Shown here piece after piece: positions 54,533 through 63,289 of a DNA stretch of 64,000 nt. A program made the translations under genes and the position numbers. The stretch is from Streptomyces aurantiogriseus (GTDB lineage Bacteria > Actinomycetota > Actinomycetes > Streptomycetales > Streptomycetaceae). A model generated the notes under the pieces. The model searched no databases. It saw nothing but the letters and a program-made list of their open reading frames with translations, and had not been told where the DNA came from. The stretch covers positions 310,001 to 374,000 of the forward strand of contig NZ_BMSX01000007.1 of NCBI RefSeq assembly GCF_014649375.1, read 5' to 3'. Positions within the stretch are counted from its first letter, which is position 1. Every line of letters begins with the position of its first letter.

Positions 54533-56395
54533 ATGTCGACGACACGTGCAACCACCAAGGACCGCTCCGCGGTGCGGACGTTGCTGCGCCTGTGGCCGTA
54601 TGTGCGGCCGGTGCGGGTACGGCTGTTCACCGCCGCTCTCGTCGCGATCGTGGCCTCCTGTACGGGGCTGGTGATCCCGCTCGTCCTGAAGTGGATGGTG
54701 GACGGGCCGGTCGCCGACCGGGACCCGGCGGGTGTCTGGCTGGGCGCGCTGTACCTGCTGTTGCTGGGCTTCGCGGAGGCGCTGTTGTTCGGGGCGCGGC
54801 GGTGGCTGGTGGCGCGGCCGCTGTCGCATGTCGAGGCGGAGATGCGGGCGGATCTGTACCGGCATCTGCAGCGGCTGCCGGTCGCCTTCCACGACCGGTG
54901 GGCCTCGGGGCAGTTGCTGTCCCGGGGCACCACCGATCTGATGCTGCTGCGTATGTTCCTCGCCTTTCCGCTGACGTTCCTGCTGGTCAACGGGGTGACG
55001 ATCCTTGTCGGCGTGGTCATCATGCTGCTGCAGGACTGGACGCTGGGGCTGGTGATCCTCGGGCCGGCCGTGCCCGTCGTCGTCATGTGCGTGGTCTTCG
55101 AGCACCGGTACGCGGTCGTGGCGCGGCGTGCGCAGGACCAGGTGGGGGATCTGACGACGGTCGTCGAGGAGAGTGTGCTCGGGATCCGGATCATCAAGGG
55201 GTTCGGGCGGCATCGCAGTCAGGCGCGGGCGTTCCGGGAGCTGTCGGGGACGCTGCGGGGGACGGAGCTGCGCAAGGCTCGGCTGCTGGCGACGATCTGG
55301 GCGGTCATCGTGACCCTGCCCGAGGTCGCGATCGGGGCGGCGTTGGTGCTGGGGGCGGTGCAGGTGGCGGACGGGGAGTTGTCCGCGGGGACGTTGGTCG
55401 CCTTTCTGTCCACGGCGCTCGCGTTGCGGTGGCCGGTGGACTCGATCGGCTTTCTGCTGGCCATGAGCCAGGAGGCGGCGACGGCGACGGAGCGGTACTT
55501 CGAGGTGATGGACGCGAAGCCGGAGGAGCCGGAGGGTTCCGGTGGACCGGCGCCGGTGTCGGGGGAGGGGGAGCGCGGCCCGGTACCGGCGGCCACGCGG
55601 GCCGGGCTGCGGTTCGACGACGTCGTCTTCCGGTATCCCGACGCCGATCCCGGGTCCCCGCCCGTCCTCGACCGGGTCGATCTTCATATCCGGCCCGGTG
55701 AGTCCATGGCCCTCGTCGGGGCCACCGGGAGTGGGAAGACGACCCTGACCGCGCTTGTTCCCCGGTTGTACGAGGTGACCTCGGGGCGGATCACGCTCGA
55801 CGGGGAGGACATCGCCGGGATGCCGCGCGAGGAGCTGCGCGCGAGGGTGGCCGTCGCCTTCGAGGAACCGACGCTGTTCTCCGCGAGTGTCGGGGAGAAC
55901 GTGCTCATGGGCGCCGGTGACGGTGCCGGGGACGCCGCGTTGGAGCGGGCGTTGGGCGTGGCGCAGGCCGAGTTCGTGCATGCGTTGCCGCAGGGTGCTC
56001 GGACGCAGGTCGGTGAGCAGGGGCTCAGTCTGTCCGGGGGCCAGCGGCAGCGGATCGCGCTCGCGCGGGCCGTCGTGGGGCAGCCCCGGTTCCTCGTGCT
56101 CGACGATCCGCTGTCCGCGCTGGACGTCCACACGGAGGCCGCCGTGGAGGCCGCGCTGCGGCAGGTCCTCGCCGACACCACCGCGCTGATCGTGGCCCAC
56201 CGCCCCTCCACGGTGCTGCTCGCCGACCGCGTCGCCCTGCTGTCGGGCGGCCGGATCACCGCCGTCGGCACTCATCACGAACTCCTGCGGAGCAACGCCG
56301 AGTACGCCCACCTCATGTCCGGAGAACACTCCGGAGAACAGTCGGGAGACCAGTCCAGAGAGCGCTTCGGGGAACAGGAGGCCGACCGCCGATGA
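54533..56395 (+). CDS. ABC exporter half-transporter A (degenerate ATP site)
   Basis: A 620-residue fusion of a six-helix exporter membrane domain and an ATPase. Walker A is GATGSGKTTLTAL, signature LSLSGGQRQRIALARA, Walker B FLVLDDPLSALD, and H-loop IVAHRPSTV. The residue after the Walker B Asp is Asp, not the catalytic Glu, so this subunit is expected to be the degenerate half of a heterodimer. The ATG at 54533 was chosen (a GTG precedes by three bases). The C-terminus has SGEHSGEQSGDQS-type repeats. It overlaps the partner gene by four bases (ATGA). Confidence 0.92.
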   Translation: MSTTRATTKDRSAVRTLLRLWPYVRPVRVRLFTAALVAIVASCTGLVIPLVLKWMVDGPVADRDPAGVWLGALYLLLLGFAEALLFGARRWLVARPLSHVEAEMRADLYRHLQRLPVAFHDRWASGQLLSRGTTDLMLLRMFLAFPLTFLLVNGVTILVGVVIMLLQDWTLGLVILGPAVPVVVMCVVFEHRYAVVARRAQDQVGDLTTVVEESVLGIRIIKGFGRHRSQARAFRELSGTLRGTELRKARLLATIWAVIVTLPEVAIGAALVLGAVQVADGELSAGTLVAFLSTALALRWPVDSIGFLLAMSQEAATATERYFEVMDAKPEEPEGSGGPAPVSGEGERGPVPAATRAGLRFDDVVFRYPDADPGSPPVLDRVDLHIRPGESMALVGATGSGKTTLTALVPRLYEVTSGRITLDGEDIAGMPREELRARVAVAFEEPTLFSASVGENVLMGAGDGAGDAALERALGVAQAEFVHALPQGARTQVGEQGLSLSGGQRQRIALARAVVGQPRFLVLDDPLSALDVHTEAAVEAALRQVLADTTALIVAHRPSTVLLADRVALLSGGRITAVGTHHELLRSNAEYAHLMSGEHSGEQSGDQSRERFGEQEADRR

Positions 56396-58248
56396 CCACC
56401 CCCACCACCTCCTCCCCCACCACCGACGAGGAGGACCTCCCCCACACGAAGGACACCGGCGACCCCTTCGACCGGGACGTCCTGCCCACCCCGCCGGGCG
56501 CCACCGCCGCGCTGCTGCGCTCCCTGCTCGCCCCGATGAAGGCGCGCGTCGCCCTCACCACGCTCCTGCTGCTGCTCCAGCAGGCGGCCGTGCAGGCGGG
56601 ACCGCTGCTCGTGGCGTACGCCATCGACCGCGCCGTACCGGCGTTCCGGGCCGACGACCACGGGCCGCTGGTCGCGGTGGCCGTCGGATACCTGGTGTGC
56701 GCGCTGGCCTCCGGCGGGCTGCAGTACGCCTTCCTGATCGCCTCCGCCCGGGTCAACCAGGACGTGCTGCTGGACCTGCGGGGCCGGATCTTCCGGCACG
56801 CGCAGGCGCTGAGCATCGACTTCCACGAGCGCTACACCTCGGGCCGGCTCATCTCCCGCTCCACGACGGACGTGGAGTCCCTGCGCGAGCTCCTCAGCGA
56901 GGGTCTGCAGGAGCTGGTCACCGTCATCCTGTCCTTCCTCTACATCTCGGCGATGCTGCTCTGGCTGGACCTGGGGCTGGGGGCCGTCGCGGTGGCGTCG
57001 TTCGTGCCGCTGTATCTCCTCGTCCGGGTCTACCGGCAGCGCGCCGGGCGGGTGTACCGGGTGCGGTCCACCGCGATCGCGGCCGTGATCGTGAAGTTCG
57101 TGGAGACGATGAACGGCATCCGTCCGGTGCGCGCGTTCCGCCGCGAGGCCGTCAACGAGGCCGAGTTCCGGGTGCTGAACCGGCGGCACGAGCGGACCAA
57201 CGGTGACGCGCTGCTGGAGATGGCGCGATACGTCGTCGGTTCCCGGCTGGTCGCCAACACGGCCGTCGCGGGGATCGTGCTGTGGGGCGCGTACCGGGTC
57301 GCGGGCGGCTCGCTGGAGCTGGGGGTGCTGGCGGCGGCGGTGCTGTACCTGCGGCGGCTGTACGACCCGATCGACCGGCTCGGCATGTTCCTCAACTCCT
57401 ACCAGTCGGCGGCGGCCTCGCTGGAGAAGATCGCGGGCCTGCTCGCGCAGACGCCGTCCGTGCCCGAGCCGTCGGTGCCCCGGGAGCTTCCGGCCCGCCG
57501 GAGCGAACTCCCGGGCCGCGAGGTCGTGTTCGACGGGGTCGGCTTCGGCTACCGCACCGGCGGCGAGGTGCTGCCCCCCTTCGACCTCACCCTGCCGGCC
57601 GGGCAGACGGTCGCGGTCGTCGGCTCCACCGGCGCGGGCAAGTCCACGCTGGCCAAGCTCCTCGCCCGCTTCTACGACCCCACCGCCGGCCGGGTCCTCC
57701 TCGACGGCGTCGACCTGCGCGACCTCGCCATGGCCGAACTGCGGCGCGGGGTGGTCATGGTGACGCAGGAGGCGTTCCTGTTCTCCGGCACGGTCGCCGA
57801 GAACATCGCCATCGGGCGTCCCGACGCGAGCCGGGAGGAGATCGAGCGGGCGGCGAAGGCGATCGGCGCCCACGAGTTCATCAGCGCCCTGCCCGACGGC
57901 TACGACACGGACGTCCGGAAACGGGGTGGCCGGATCTCCGCCGGGCAACGCCAACTGGTCGCGTTCGCGAGGGCGTTGCTCGCCGACCCGGCGGTGCTGA
58001 TCCTCGACGAGGCGACCAGCTCGCTCGACATCCCGGGCGAACGGGCCGTGCAGGCGGCGATGGCGACGGTCCTGAAGGGCCGTACGGCGGTGGTGATCGC
58101 ACACCGGCTGTCGACCGTGGAGATCGCCGACCGCGTGCTCGTCATGGAGCACGGACGGATCGTCGAGGACGGCAGCCCGGACCGACTCATCGCGGGCACG
58201 GGCCGGTTCGCGGATCTGCACCGGGCATGGCGGGACAGTCTGGCGTGA
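56392..58248 (+). CDS. ABC exporter half-transporter B (catalytic ATP site)
   Basis: A 618-residue partner. A polar Thr/Pro-rich leader of about 45 residues precedes the membrane domain. Walker A is GSTGAGKSTLAKL, Walker B LILDEATSSLD with the catalytic Glu, H-loop VIAHRLSTV. The signature is ISAGQRQ rather than LSGGQ, the expected complementary change for a heterodimer whose other subunit has a degenerate Walker B. Substrate is unknown; such pairs export drugs, peptides or lipids. Confidence 0.92.
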   Translation: MTTPTTSSPTTDEEDLPHTKDTGDPFDRDVLPTPPGATAALLRSLLAPMKARVALTTLLLLLQQAAVQAGPLLVAYAIDRAVPAFRADDHGPLVAVAVGYLVCALASGGLQYAFLIASARVNQDVLLDLRGRIFRHAQALSIDFHERYTSGRLISRSTTDVESLRELLSEGLQELVTVILSFLYISAMLLWLDLGLGAVAVASFVPLYLLVRVYRQRAGRVYRVRSTAIAAVIVKFVETMNGIRPVRAFRREAVNEAEFRVLNRRHERTNGDALLEMARYVVGSRLVANTAVAGIVLWGAYRVAGGSLELGVLAAAVLYLRRLYDPIDRLGMFLNSYQSAAASLEKIAGLLAQTPSVPEPSVPRELPARRSELPGREVVFDGVGFGYRTGGEVLPPFDLTLPAGQTVAVVGSTGAGKSTLAKLLARFYDPTAGRVLLDGVDLRDLAMAELRRGVVMVTQEAFLFSGTVAENIAIGRPDASREEIERAAKAIGAHEFISALPDGYDTDVRKRGGRISAGQRQLVAFARALLADPAVLILDEATSSLDIPGERAVQAAMATVLKGRTAVVIAHRLSTVEIADRVLVMEHGRIVEDGSPDRLIAGTGRFADLHRAWRDSLA

Positions 58249-58276
58249 ACGCCGGGAGGCACGAACTCCACGATTC

Positions 58277-58296
58277 GTCCCCCTGTCCCAGGGGAC
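58277..58296 (+). terminator. weak hairpin after the ABC exporter genes
   Basis: GTCCCC / GGGGAC, a 6-bp stem with an eight-base loop, 28 bases after the stop of the second half-transporter. It could end that operon or be part of the promoter region of the Trypco1 gene. Confidence 0.35.
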
Positions 58297-58348
58297 TTCT
58301 CGCGTATCTTCGTCCTGACGGACGTAACGCCCCGAGAGGACGAGGTGA

Positions 58349-58675
58349 ATGCGCGCGCAGTTGCTGGAGTTCACGGTCGGCGACGGGGACGACGTGGTCA
58401 CCTTCGAGGTGGATCCGGCGGAACTGCCCGATGACCTGGTGCTGGCGAGCGGCGACGGCTCGCCCGTCGTAGGACGCGCCCGGGACACGCTGGAGCAGGC
58501 ACTCGGGCAGCTGCGTCCCTCGCTGCAGCGGGTCGCCGAGCTGGTGCGGACGCTGGCCCCGGACGAGGCGACGCTGGAGTTCGGGCTGAAGATGGGCGGC
58601 GAGACCGGCGTCATCGTGGCGAAGGGAACCGCCGAGGCGAACTTCCGGCTGGCGCTGACCTGGAAGACGAACTGA
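58349..58675 (+). CDS. Trypco1 (trypsin-co-occurring) domain protein
   Basis: A 108-residue protein of the Trypco1/CU044_2847 type. It opens MRAQLLEFTVGDGDDVVTFE, has a middle helix (LEQALGQLRPSLQRVAELVR) and ends with the conserved beta part LKMGGETGVIVAKGTAEANF, then RLALTWKTN. Family members are found next to trypsin-like and STAND proteins and are thought to be sensors, substrates or effectors of them; the role is inferred from neighbourhood in the family, not from catalysis. Its TGA is two bases before the ATG of the STAND protein, so the two are coupled. ATG 58349 follows GAGAGGACGAGG. Confidence 0.88.
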   Translation: MRAQLLEFTVGDGDDVVTFEVDPAELPDDLVLASGDGSPVVGRARDTLEQALGQLRPSLQRVAELVRTLAPDEATLEFGLKMGGETGVIVAKGTAEANFRLALTWKTN

Positions 58676-58677
58676 CC

Positions 58678-61600
58678 ATGCCGCGGCGGTACGCGGACCG
58701 TTCCGGGTTCGTCGTACGGATCCTCACCGCGGCGACGCACCGGCCGGTGGGAACCGGGTTCCTGATCGACGACAGTCGGCTGGTGACGTGCGCCCATGTG
58801 ATCAACATGGCGCTGGGCCGGGACGCGCGCGAGCAGGAGGCGCCGGACGGGGCGCTGCGCCTGCCGGTCGACTTCCCGATCCTCGGCGACGCCGACGGGG
58901 CGCCGGTGCGCTTCTGCCGGGTGGAGCGGTGGCTGCCGCCCCCGCGTTCCGGGACGACCGGGGACGACATCGCCGGGCTGCGGATCGTCGGCGAGCCCGC
59001 GCCCACGGCCGCCGGGCCGGCCCGGTTACCGGAGAAGCACGAGGCGGAGAACGGCTGCGAGGTCCACGTCTTCGGCCATCCCTCGACGTCCACCCGGCGG
59101 GACGGCTCCTGGGCGGCGGCGCGGGTCCGGGGCAGGGTCGGCGGCGGGATGCTGCAGGTGGACGCGGCGCCGGACTCGGCGGTGCGGCTGCAGCCGGGCT
59201 ACAGCGGTTCGCCGCTGGTGGCCTCCGGTCCCGGTGGGGACACGGTGGTCGGCATGCTGTCCGTGGCCAGCACCCGGGAGGACCGCCGCGACGCCTACGC
59301 GGTGCCGCTGGACCGTCTCGTCCGTGCCTGGCCGCAGGTGCTGGCCACCATCCCGCCGTCGCCGTACCGCGGACTGCGGCCCTTCACCGCGGACGACGAG
59401 ACGGTGTTCGTCGGTCGGGAGGAGGACACCGACCAGCTGGAGCGGATGGTGGCGGACGAGACCGCGGTGCTGGTCGTCGGCCCGTCCGGGATCGGGAAGT
59501 CGTCACTGGTCGAGGCCGGTCTGATGCCCCGCTGGAAAGCGGTGGGCGGCCTCGGTGTCACCGTCCGGCCCGGCGGCGGCGCGCCGCTGGAGCGGCTCCT
59601 CACCGACCTCCGCGTCGCCTTCGGACCGGCCGCGGGACCCGACGCGGACACACTGCGGTCCGAGGTGGCGGCCGACGGGACGGCCGCCGTGGTGTCCCGC
59701 TGGGCCGAGCGGCTCGGGCAGCGGGTCCTGCTCCATCTCGACCAGTTCGAGGAGCTGCTCACCGGCACCCCCGCCGGGGACCGCGCCACGCTGGTGGACG
59801 GCCTGTTCCCGGCGGTCCGCGCCCCGTCCGCGCCGCTGTGCCTGGTGGCCACCCTGCGCGCCGACTTCCTGCCGCTGCTGCTGGAACTCCCCGGCGTGGG
59901 GCGCCGGCTGCGCGACCGTGTCCTCGCCCTGTCGCCGATGAGCGCCGCGGCGCTGGAACGCGCCATCACCGAACCGGCCCGCACCCGTGGGGTGACGTAC
60001 GAGCCGGGCCTGGCCGCGCAGATCGCGGCCGACGCCGGCGGCGGTCCCGGCAGCCTGCCGCTGATGGCGTTCACCCTCGACCGGCTGTGGACCGCCCAGC
60101 GTGAACGCCGCCTCACCTTCGCCGACTACCGCGCCTCCGGCGGCGTGGTCGGCGCCATCAACCGGTACGCCGAAACGGTGCACGACCAGCTGTGCGTCGA
60201 AGGCCACGAGGGGCACGTCAAGGCGGTGCTGCTGGCGTTGGTCCGCAGCCGCGGCGGCGCCGCCGAGGCCGTGGCGAAGGCCGTGCCGCGGTCCCGCTTC
60301 ACCGACAGCGGGCCGACCGTCGACGGGCTGATCCGGCACCGGCTCCTGGTGTCGGAGAGCGACGGCGACGAGCCGCTGGTGCGTCTCGCCCATGAATCCC
60401 TGATCCGTTCCTGGCCGCGCTTCGCCCGCTGGGTCGACGAGGACGCCGACTTCCAGCGCTGGCTGGCCGCCATGGAGGAACGCGCGGGCACCGACGACCT
60501 GCTCGCCGACACCCGTCTGGGCATCGCCGAACACTGGCTCGCCGAGCGCGGCGGTGAGGTCCCCGACGACGTCGTCCGCCTGGTCGAGCGCAGCCGGTCC
60601 GCCTGGCAGCAGCGCGTCGCGGAGCTGGAGAGCGCCCGTGCCGCCGCCGAGACCGCCGCCGACCGTGCCCGCGCGGCCGCCGCCGAGGCCCGGGCCCGCC
60701 AGCTGGCCGCCGCCTCCGAGCTGGCCACCGCCACCGGCTCCCGTGGCGGCACCCTCGCCCTGACCCTGGCCGTCGAGTCCGTCCGCGCCTGCTGGACCCT
60801 GGCCGGCGACACCGCCCTGCGGCACGCCCTGCGCACCGCGCCCCTGCCGCTGGCCCGGCTCGACTGCGACGACTGGTCGGGCCGATCGGACCGGTCGGGT
60901 ACGCCCACACGCCGTCTGTCCGCCACGGACCCCGGCCTGGTGATGTGGGCGCTGCCCGCCTACGACGCGGCGACCGAAACCCGTAGCGTCACCTACCAGC
61001 TGTTGCGCCTGGATCCGGAGAGCGCGCGGGGTGCCGGGATCCACGCCGTCGAAGGGCCGCCCAACCCGGTCCTGGGCCTGGTGCTGCACCGTCCCCTCCC
61101 CTACACCCCTGACGGACGTGCCTTCCTGCGCGCCGACGCCCACCAGGCCACCGTCACCGACCTGGCGACCGGTGCCGTCCTCGCGGCGGACACGGCCGGC
61201 CCGCCCCTGCTCACCGCGCTCCTCAGCGGCGACGGCTCCCGCCTCGCCGTCATCCGCGGGCACAGCGAGCAGGGCACGCACTCGGACGTCACCGTCCACG
61301 ACGCCGTCGTCCGCGTCACCGACCTGGCGACCGGCTCGGTACGGTTCGAACGGCGGATCGCCACCCTTCCCGGCTCGGTCACGTTCAGCGCCGACTGCAC
61401 GCTGCTGGCCGCCACCGAACAGTGGTACGACGACGACCGGTACAAGTGGCTGTCCCGGACGACCGTCCACGACCTGCGAGGGCGACTGAGCGGCCGCCGC
61501 CCTCCCGTCACCCTCACGCACGACGGCTCCGCCACCCAACGGATCGTGTTCAGCCCCGACCGCACCCTGCTGGTCGCCGGCGCCAACTACGTCGACAGCT

Positions 61601-63261
61601 GCGGCGACTCACGCACCGGCAACATCGAGGTGTTCGACCTCGACCGGGGCGGCGAGCTGCTGCACCGCCATTACCACTACCTCCCCGTCCAGAACCTGGT
61701 GTTCTCCCCGGACGGCGAGCAACTGGCCGTCGCCGTCGGCGACTCCCGGCGTCCTCAGACCCCGGGGGCGGGGCAGCTGCTCGAGGCCCGCTCCGGCAGG
61801 GAGCGGCACCGGCTGCACCACGACTTCGCGGTCACGTCCGTCACCTTCAACGGCGACGGCAGCCGGGTCGCCTTCGCCGGCACCCACACCGTTCGGGTCT
61901 TCGGGGTGACCCAGGGTGACGAGCTGTACGCCGTCGACCATGAGCAGGAGCTGCTGGATGTCGTCTTCCACCGGGACGGCCGGCGTGTACTCACGCTGGC
62001 CGGGGACCGTCTCAGGCCCGGTCCGGCGTGGCTCTTCGAGTCCCGTGGCGCCGAGCTGAACCGTATCGACCACCCGCGCCTTTACGAGGCGGCCCTGGTC
62101 AGTGAGGACGGGAGTACCGCGTACATCTCCCTGGAACACGGGCCTTGGTCGGTCCACCGCGATGAGCGGCAGTACCTCGACCAGGTCTTCGACCTTCTGA
62201 CGCACGACGAGATCCACACCGGCCGCCACCTCGGACACCTCCAGCCGCGGGGGATCAGCCCGAACGGCGACCGGCTGCTGTTCTCGGCCGACGCCGTGGT
62301 GGAGGTGCACGACCTGCGCGGCGGCACCCGGCCGCTGACGGTCCGTCACGAGGGGTGTACCGGCGTCGATCTGGCCCGGATCACCTCCGACGGGCAGCGG
62401 CTCGTCACCGCCGCCCGCCACGCCATCAGTCCCGGCGCCGCCGGCCTGCTCCGCATCACCGATCTGCGCCGGAACACCACTGTCGCTTCGGTCGAGGTGG
62501 CCGGTTCCGTCGAGGCCGTCGATGGCGACGGACGGCTGGCGGCGGTCCTGGTCCACGACGAGGACGCACACCGGGCGTTCAACGACCCCGAACTCACGGG
62601 CCACGGCCGGCTCGCCGTGGTGCGCACCGCCGACGGCACCCCGCAGACCGAGTTCCGTGCCCGCCGCAGCCCGGGCGCTCCGTACACGCCCGCCGTCGGC
62701 TTCGGTCCCGACGGTGACTGGATCGCGGCGCTCTGCGAGACCACCGTGACACTGCGCGCCGCCGCCGACGGCACCGTCCGGTGGACCACCGACACCGGCA
62801 CCGAGTGCGGCGGGCTGATCGTCAGCCCCGTCGGCAGGCATCTCGCCGTCATCGGCGACTCGTACGTGCCCCCGTACCCGTTCCTCCTGCTCGACGCCGG
62901 CGACGGCCGGATCCTCGCCCGCTACGAGGCGAGCAGCACCGCCTCCGCGTTCTCCGCCGACGGCCGACGCCTCGCCCTGTGCCTCGACGACGGTGTCCAC
63001 GTCGTCGACCTCGACGACCTGCGCTCCGTCTGCGTCGTGGAGCACGAACGCGCCTTCGTCACCGGTGTCGGCTTCGCCGGCCCCTCGGGCAGCCGCCTGA
63101 TCACCCAGGACGCGCGCAGCATCCGCGTCTCGGCCACCGACACCGCGGCGCTCCTGACGGAGGCGAGGGCCCGTCTGACCCGCGAACTCACCGATTCCGA
63201 ACGGCGACGGCACCTGCAGACCGGCCATTATTCGATGGGCAGCGTCCCTCACCCTGGGTAA
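58678..63261 (+). CDS. trypsin-like protease/nSTAND1 NTPase/WD40 protein
   Basis: A 1,527-residue cytoplasmic multidomain protein. Residues 1-215: trypsin-like protease with His40 (LVTCAHVINM), Asp97 (GDDIAGLRI) and Ser176 (LQPGYSGSPLVAS), a complete triad. Residues 228-630: nSTAND1 NTPase starting PYRGLRPFTADDETVFVGRE, Walker A GPSGIGKSS (268-276), Walker B LLHLDQFEELL (Asp355), then a helical arm ending RLAHESLIRSWPRFARWVDE. Residues 640-700: Ala/Arg/Glu-rich coiled coil. Residues 720-1520: repeated propeller blades such as IVFSPDRTLLVAG, LVFSPDGEQLAVAVG and AFSADGRRLALCLDD. STAND proteins are triggered to oligomerise by a ligand; here a protease would be the output. No signal peptide or membrane helix is seen. 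Confidence 0.93.
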   Translation: MPRRYADRSGFVVRILTAATHRPVGTGFLIDDSRLVTCAHVINMALGRDAREQEAPDGALRLPVDFPILGDADGAPVRFCRVERWLPPPRSGTTGDDIAGLRIVGEPAPTAAGPARLPEKHEAENGCEVHVFGHPSTSTRRDGSWAAARVRGRVGGGMLQVDAAPDSAVRLQPGYSGSPLVASGPGGDTVVGMLSVASTREDRRDAYAVPLDRLVRAWPQVLATIPPSPYRGLRPFTADDETVFVGREEDTDQLERMVADETAVLVVGPSGIGKSSLVEAGLMPRWKAVGGLGVTVRPGGGAPLERLLTDLRVAFGPAAGPDADTLRSEVAADGTAAVVSRWAERLGQRVLLHLDQFEELLTGTPAGDRATLVDGLFPAVRAPSAPLCLVATLRADFLPLLLELPGVGRRLRDRVLALSPMSAAALERAITEPARTRGVTYEPGLAAQIAADAGGGPGSLPLMAFTLDRLWTAQRERRLTFADYRASGGVVGAINRYAETVHDQLCVEGHEGHVKAVLLALVRSRGGAAEAVAKAVPRSRFTDSGPTVDGLIRHRLLVSESDGDEPLVRLAHESLIRSWPRFARWVDEDADFQRWLAAMEERAGTDDLLADTRLGIAEHWLAERGGEVPDDVVRLVERSRSAWQQRVAELESARAAAETAADRARAAAAEARARQLAAASELATATGSRGGTLALTLAVESVRACWTLAGDTALRHALRTAPLPLARLDCDDWSGRSDRSGTPTRRLSATDPGLVMWALPAYDAATETRSVTYQLLRLDPESARGAGIHAVEGPPNPVLGLVLHRPLPYTPDGRAFLRADAHQATVTDLATGAVLAADTAGPPLLTALLSGDGSRLAVIRGHSEQGTHSDVTVHDAVVRVTDLATGSVRFERRIATLPGSVTFSADCTLLAATEQWYDDDRYKWLSRTTVHDLRGRLSGRRPPVTLTHDGSATQRIVFSPDRTLLVAGANYVDSCGDSRTGNIEVFDLDRGGELLHRHYHYLPVQNLVFSPDGEQLAVAVGDSRRPQTPGAGQLLEARSGRERHRLHHDFAVTSVTFNGDGSRVAFAGTHTVRVFGVTQGDELYAVDHEQELLDVVFHRDGRRVLTLAGDRLRPGPAWLFESRGAELNRIDHPRLYEAALVSEDGSTAYISLEHGPWSVHRDERQYLDQVFDLLTHDEIHTGRHLGHLQPRGISPNGDRLLFSADAVVEVHDLRGGTRPLTVRHEGCTGVDLARITSDGQRLVTAARHAISPGAAGLLRITDLRRNTTVASVEVAGSVEAVDGDGRLAAVLVHDEDAHRAFNDPELTGHGRLAVVRTADGTPQTEFRARRSPGAPYTPAVGFGPDGDWIAALCETTVTLRAAADGTVRWTTDTGTECGGLIVSPVGRHLAVIGDSYVPPYPFLLLDAGDGRILARYEASSTASAFSADGRRLALCLDDGVHVVDLDDLRSVCVVEHERAFVTGVGFAGPSGSRLITQDARSIRVSATDTAALLTEARARLTRELTDSERRRHLQTGHYSMGSVPHPG

Positions 63262-63289
63262 CCTTCCCTGTCTGCTCTGAGGGGGGCCG

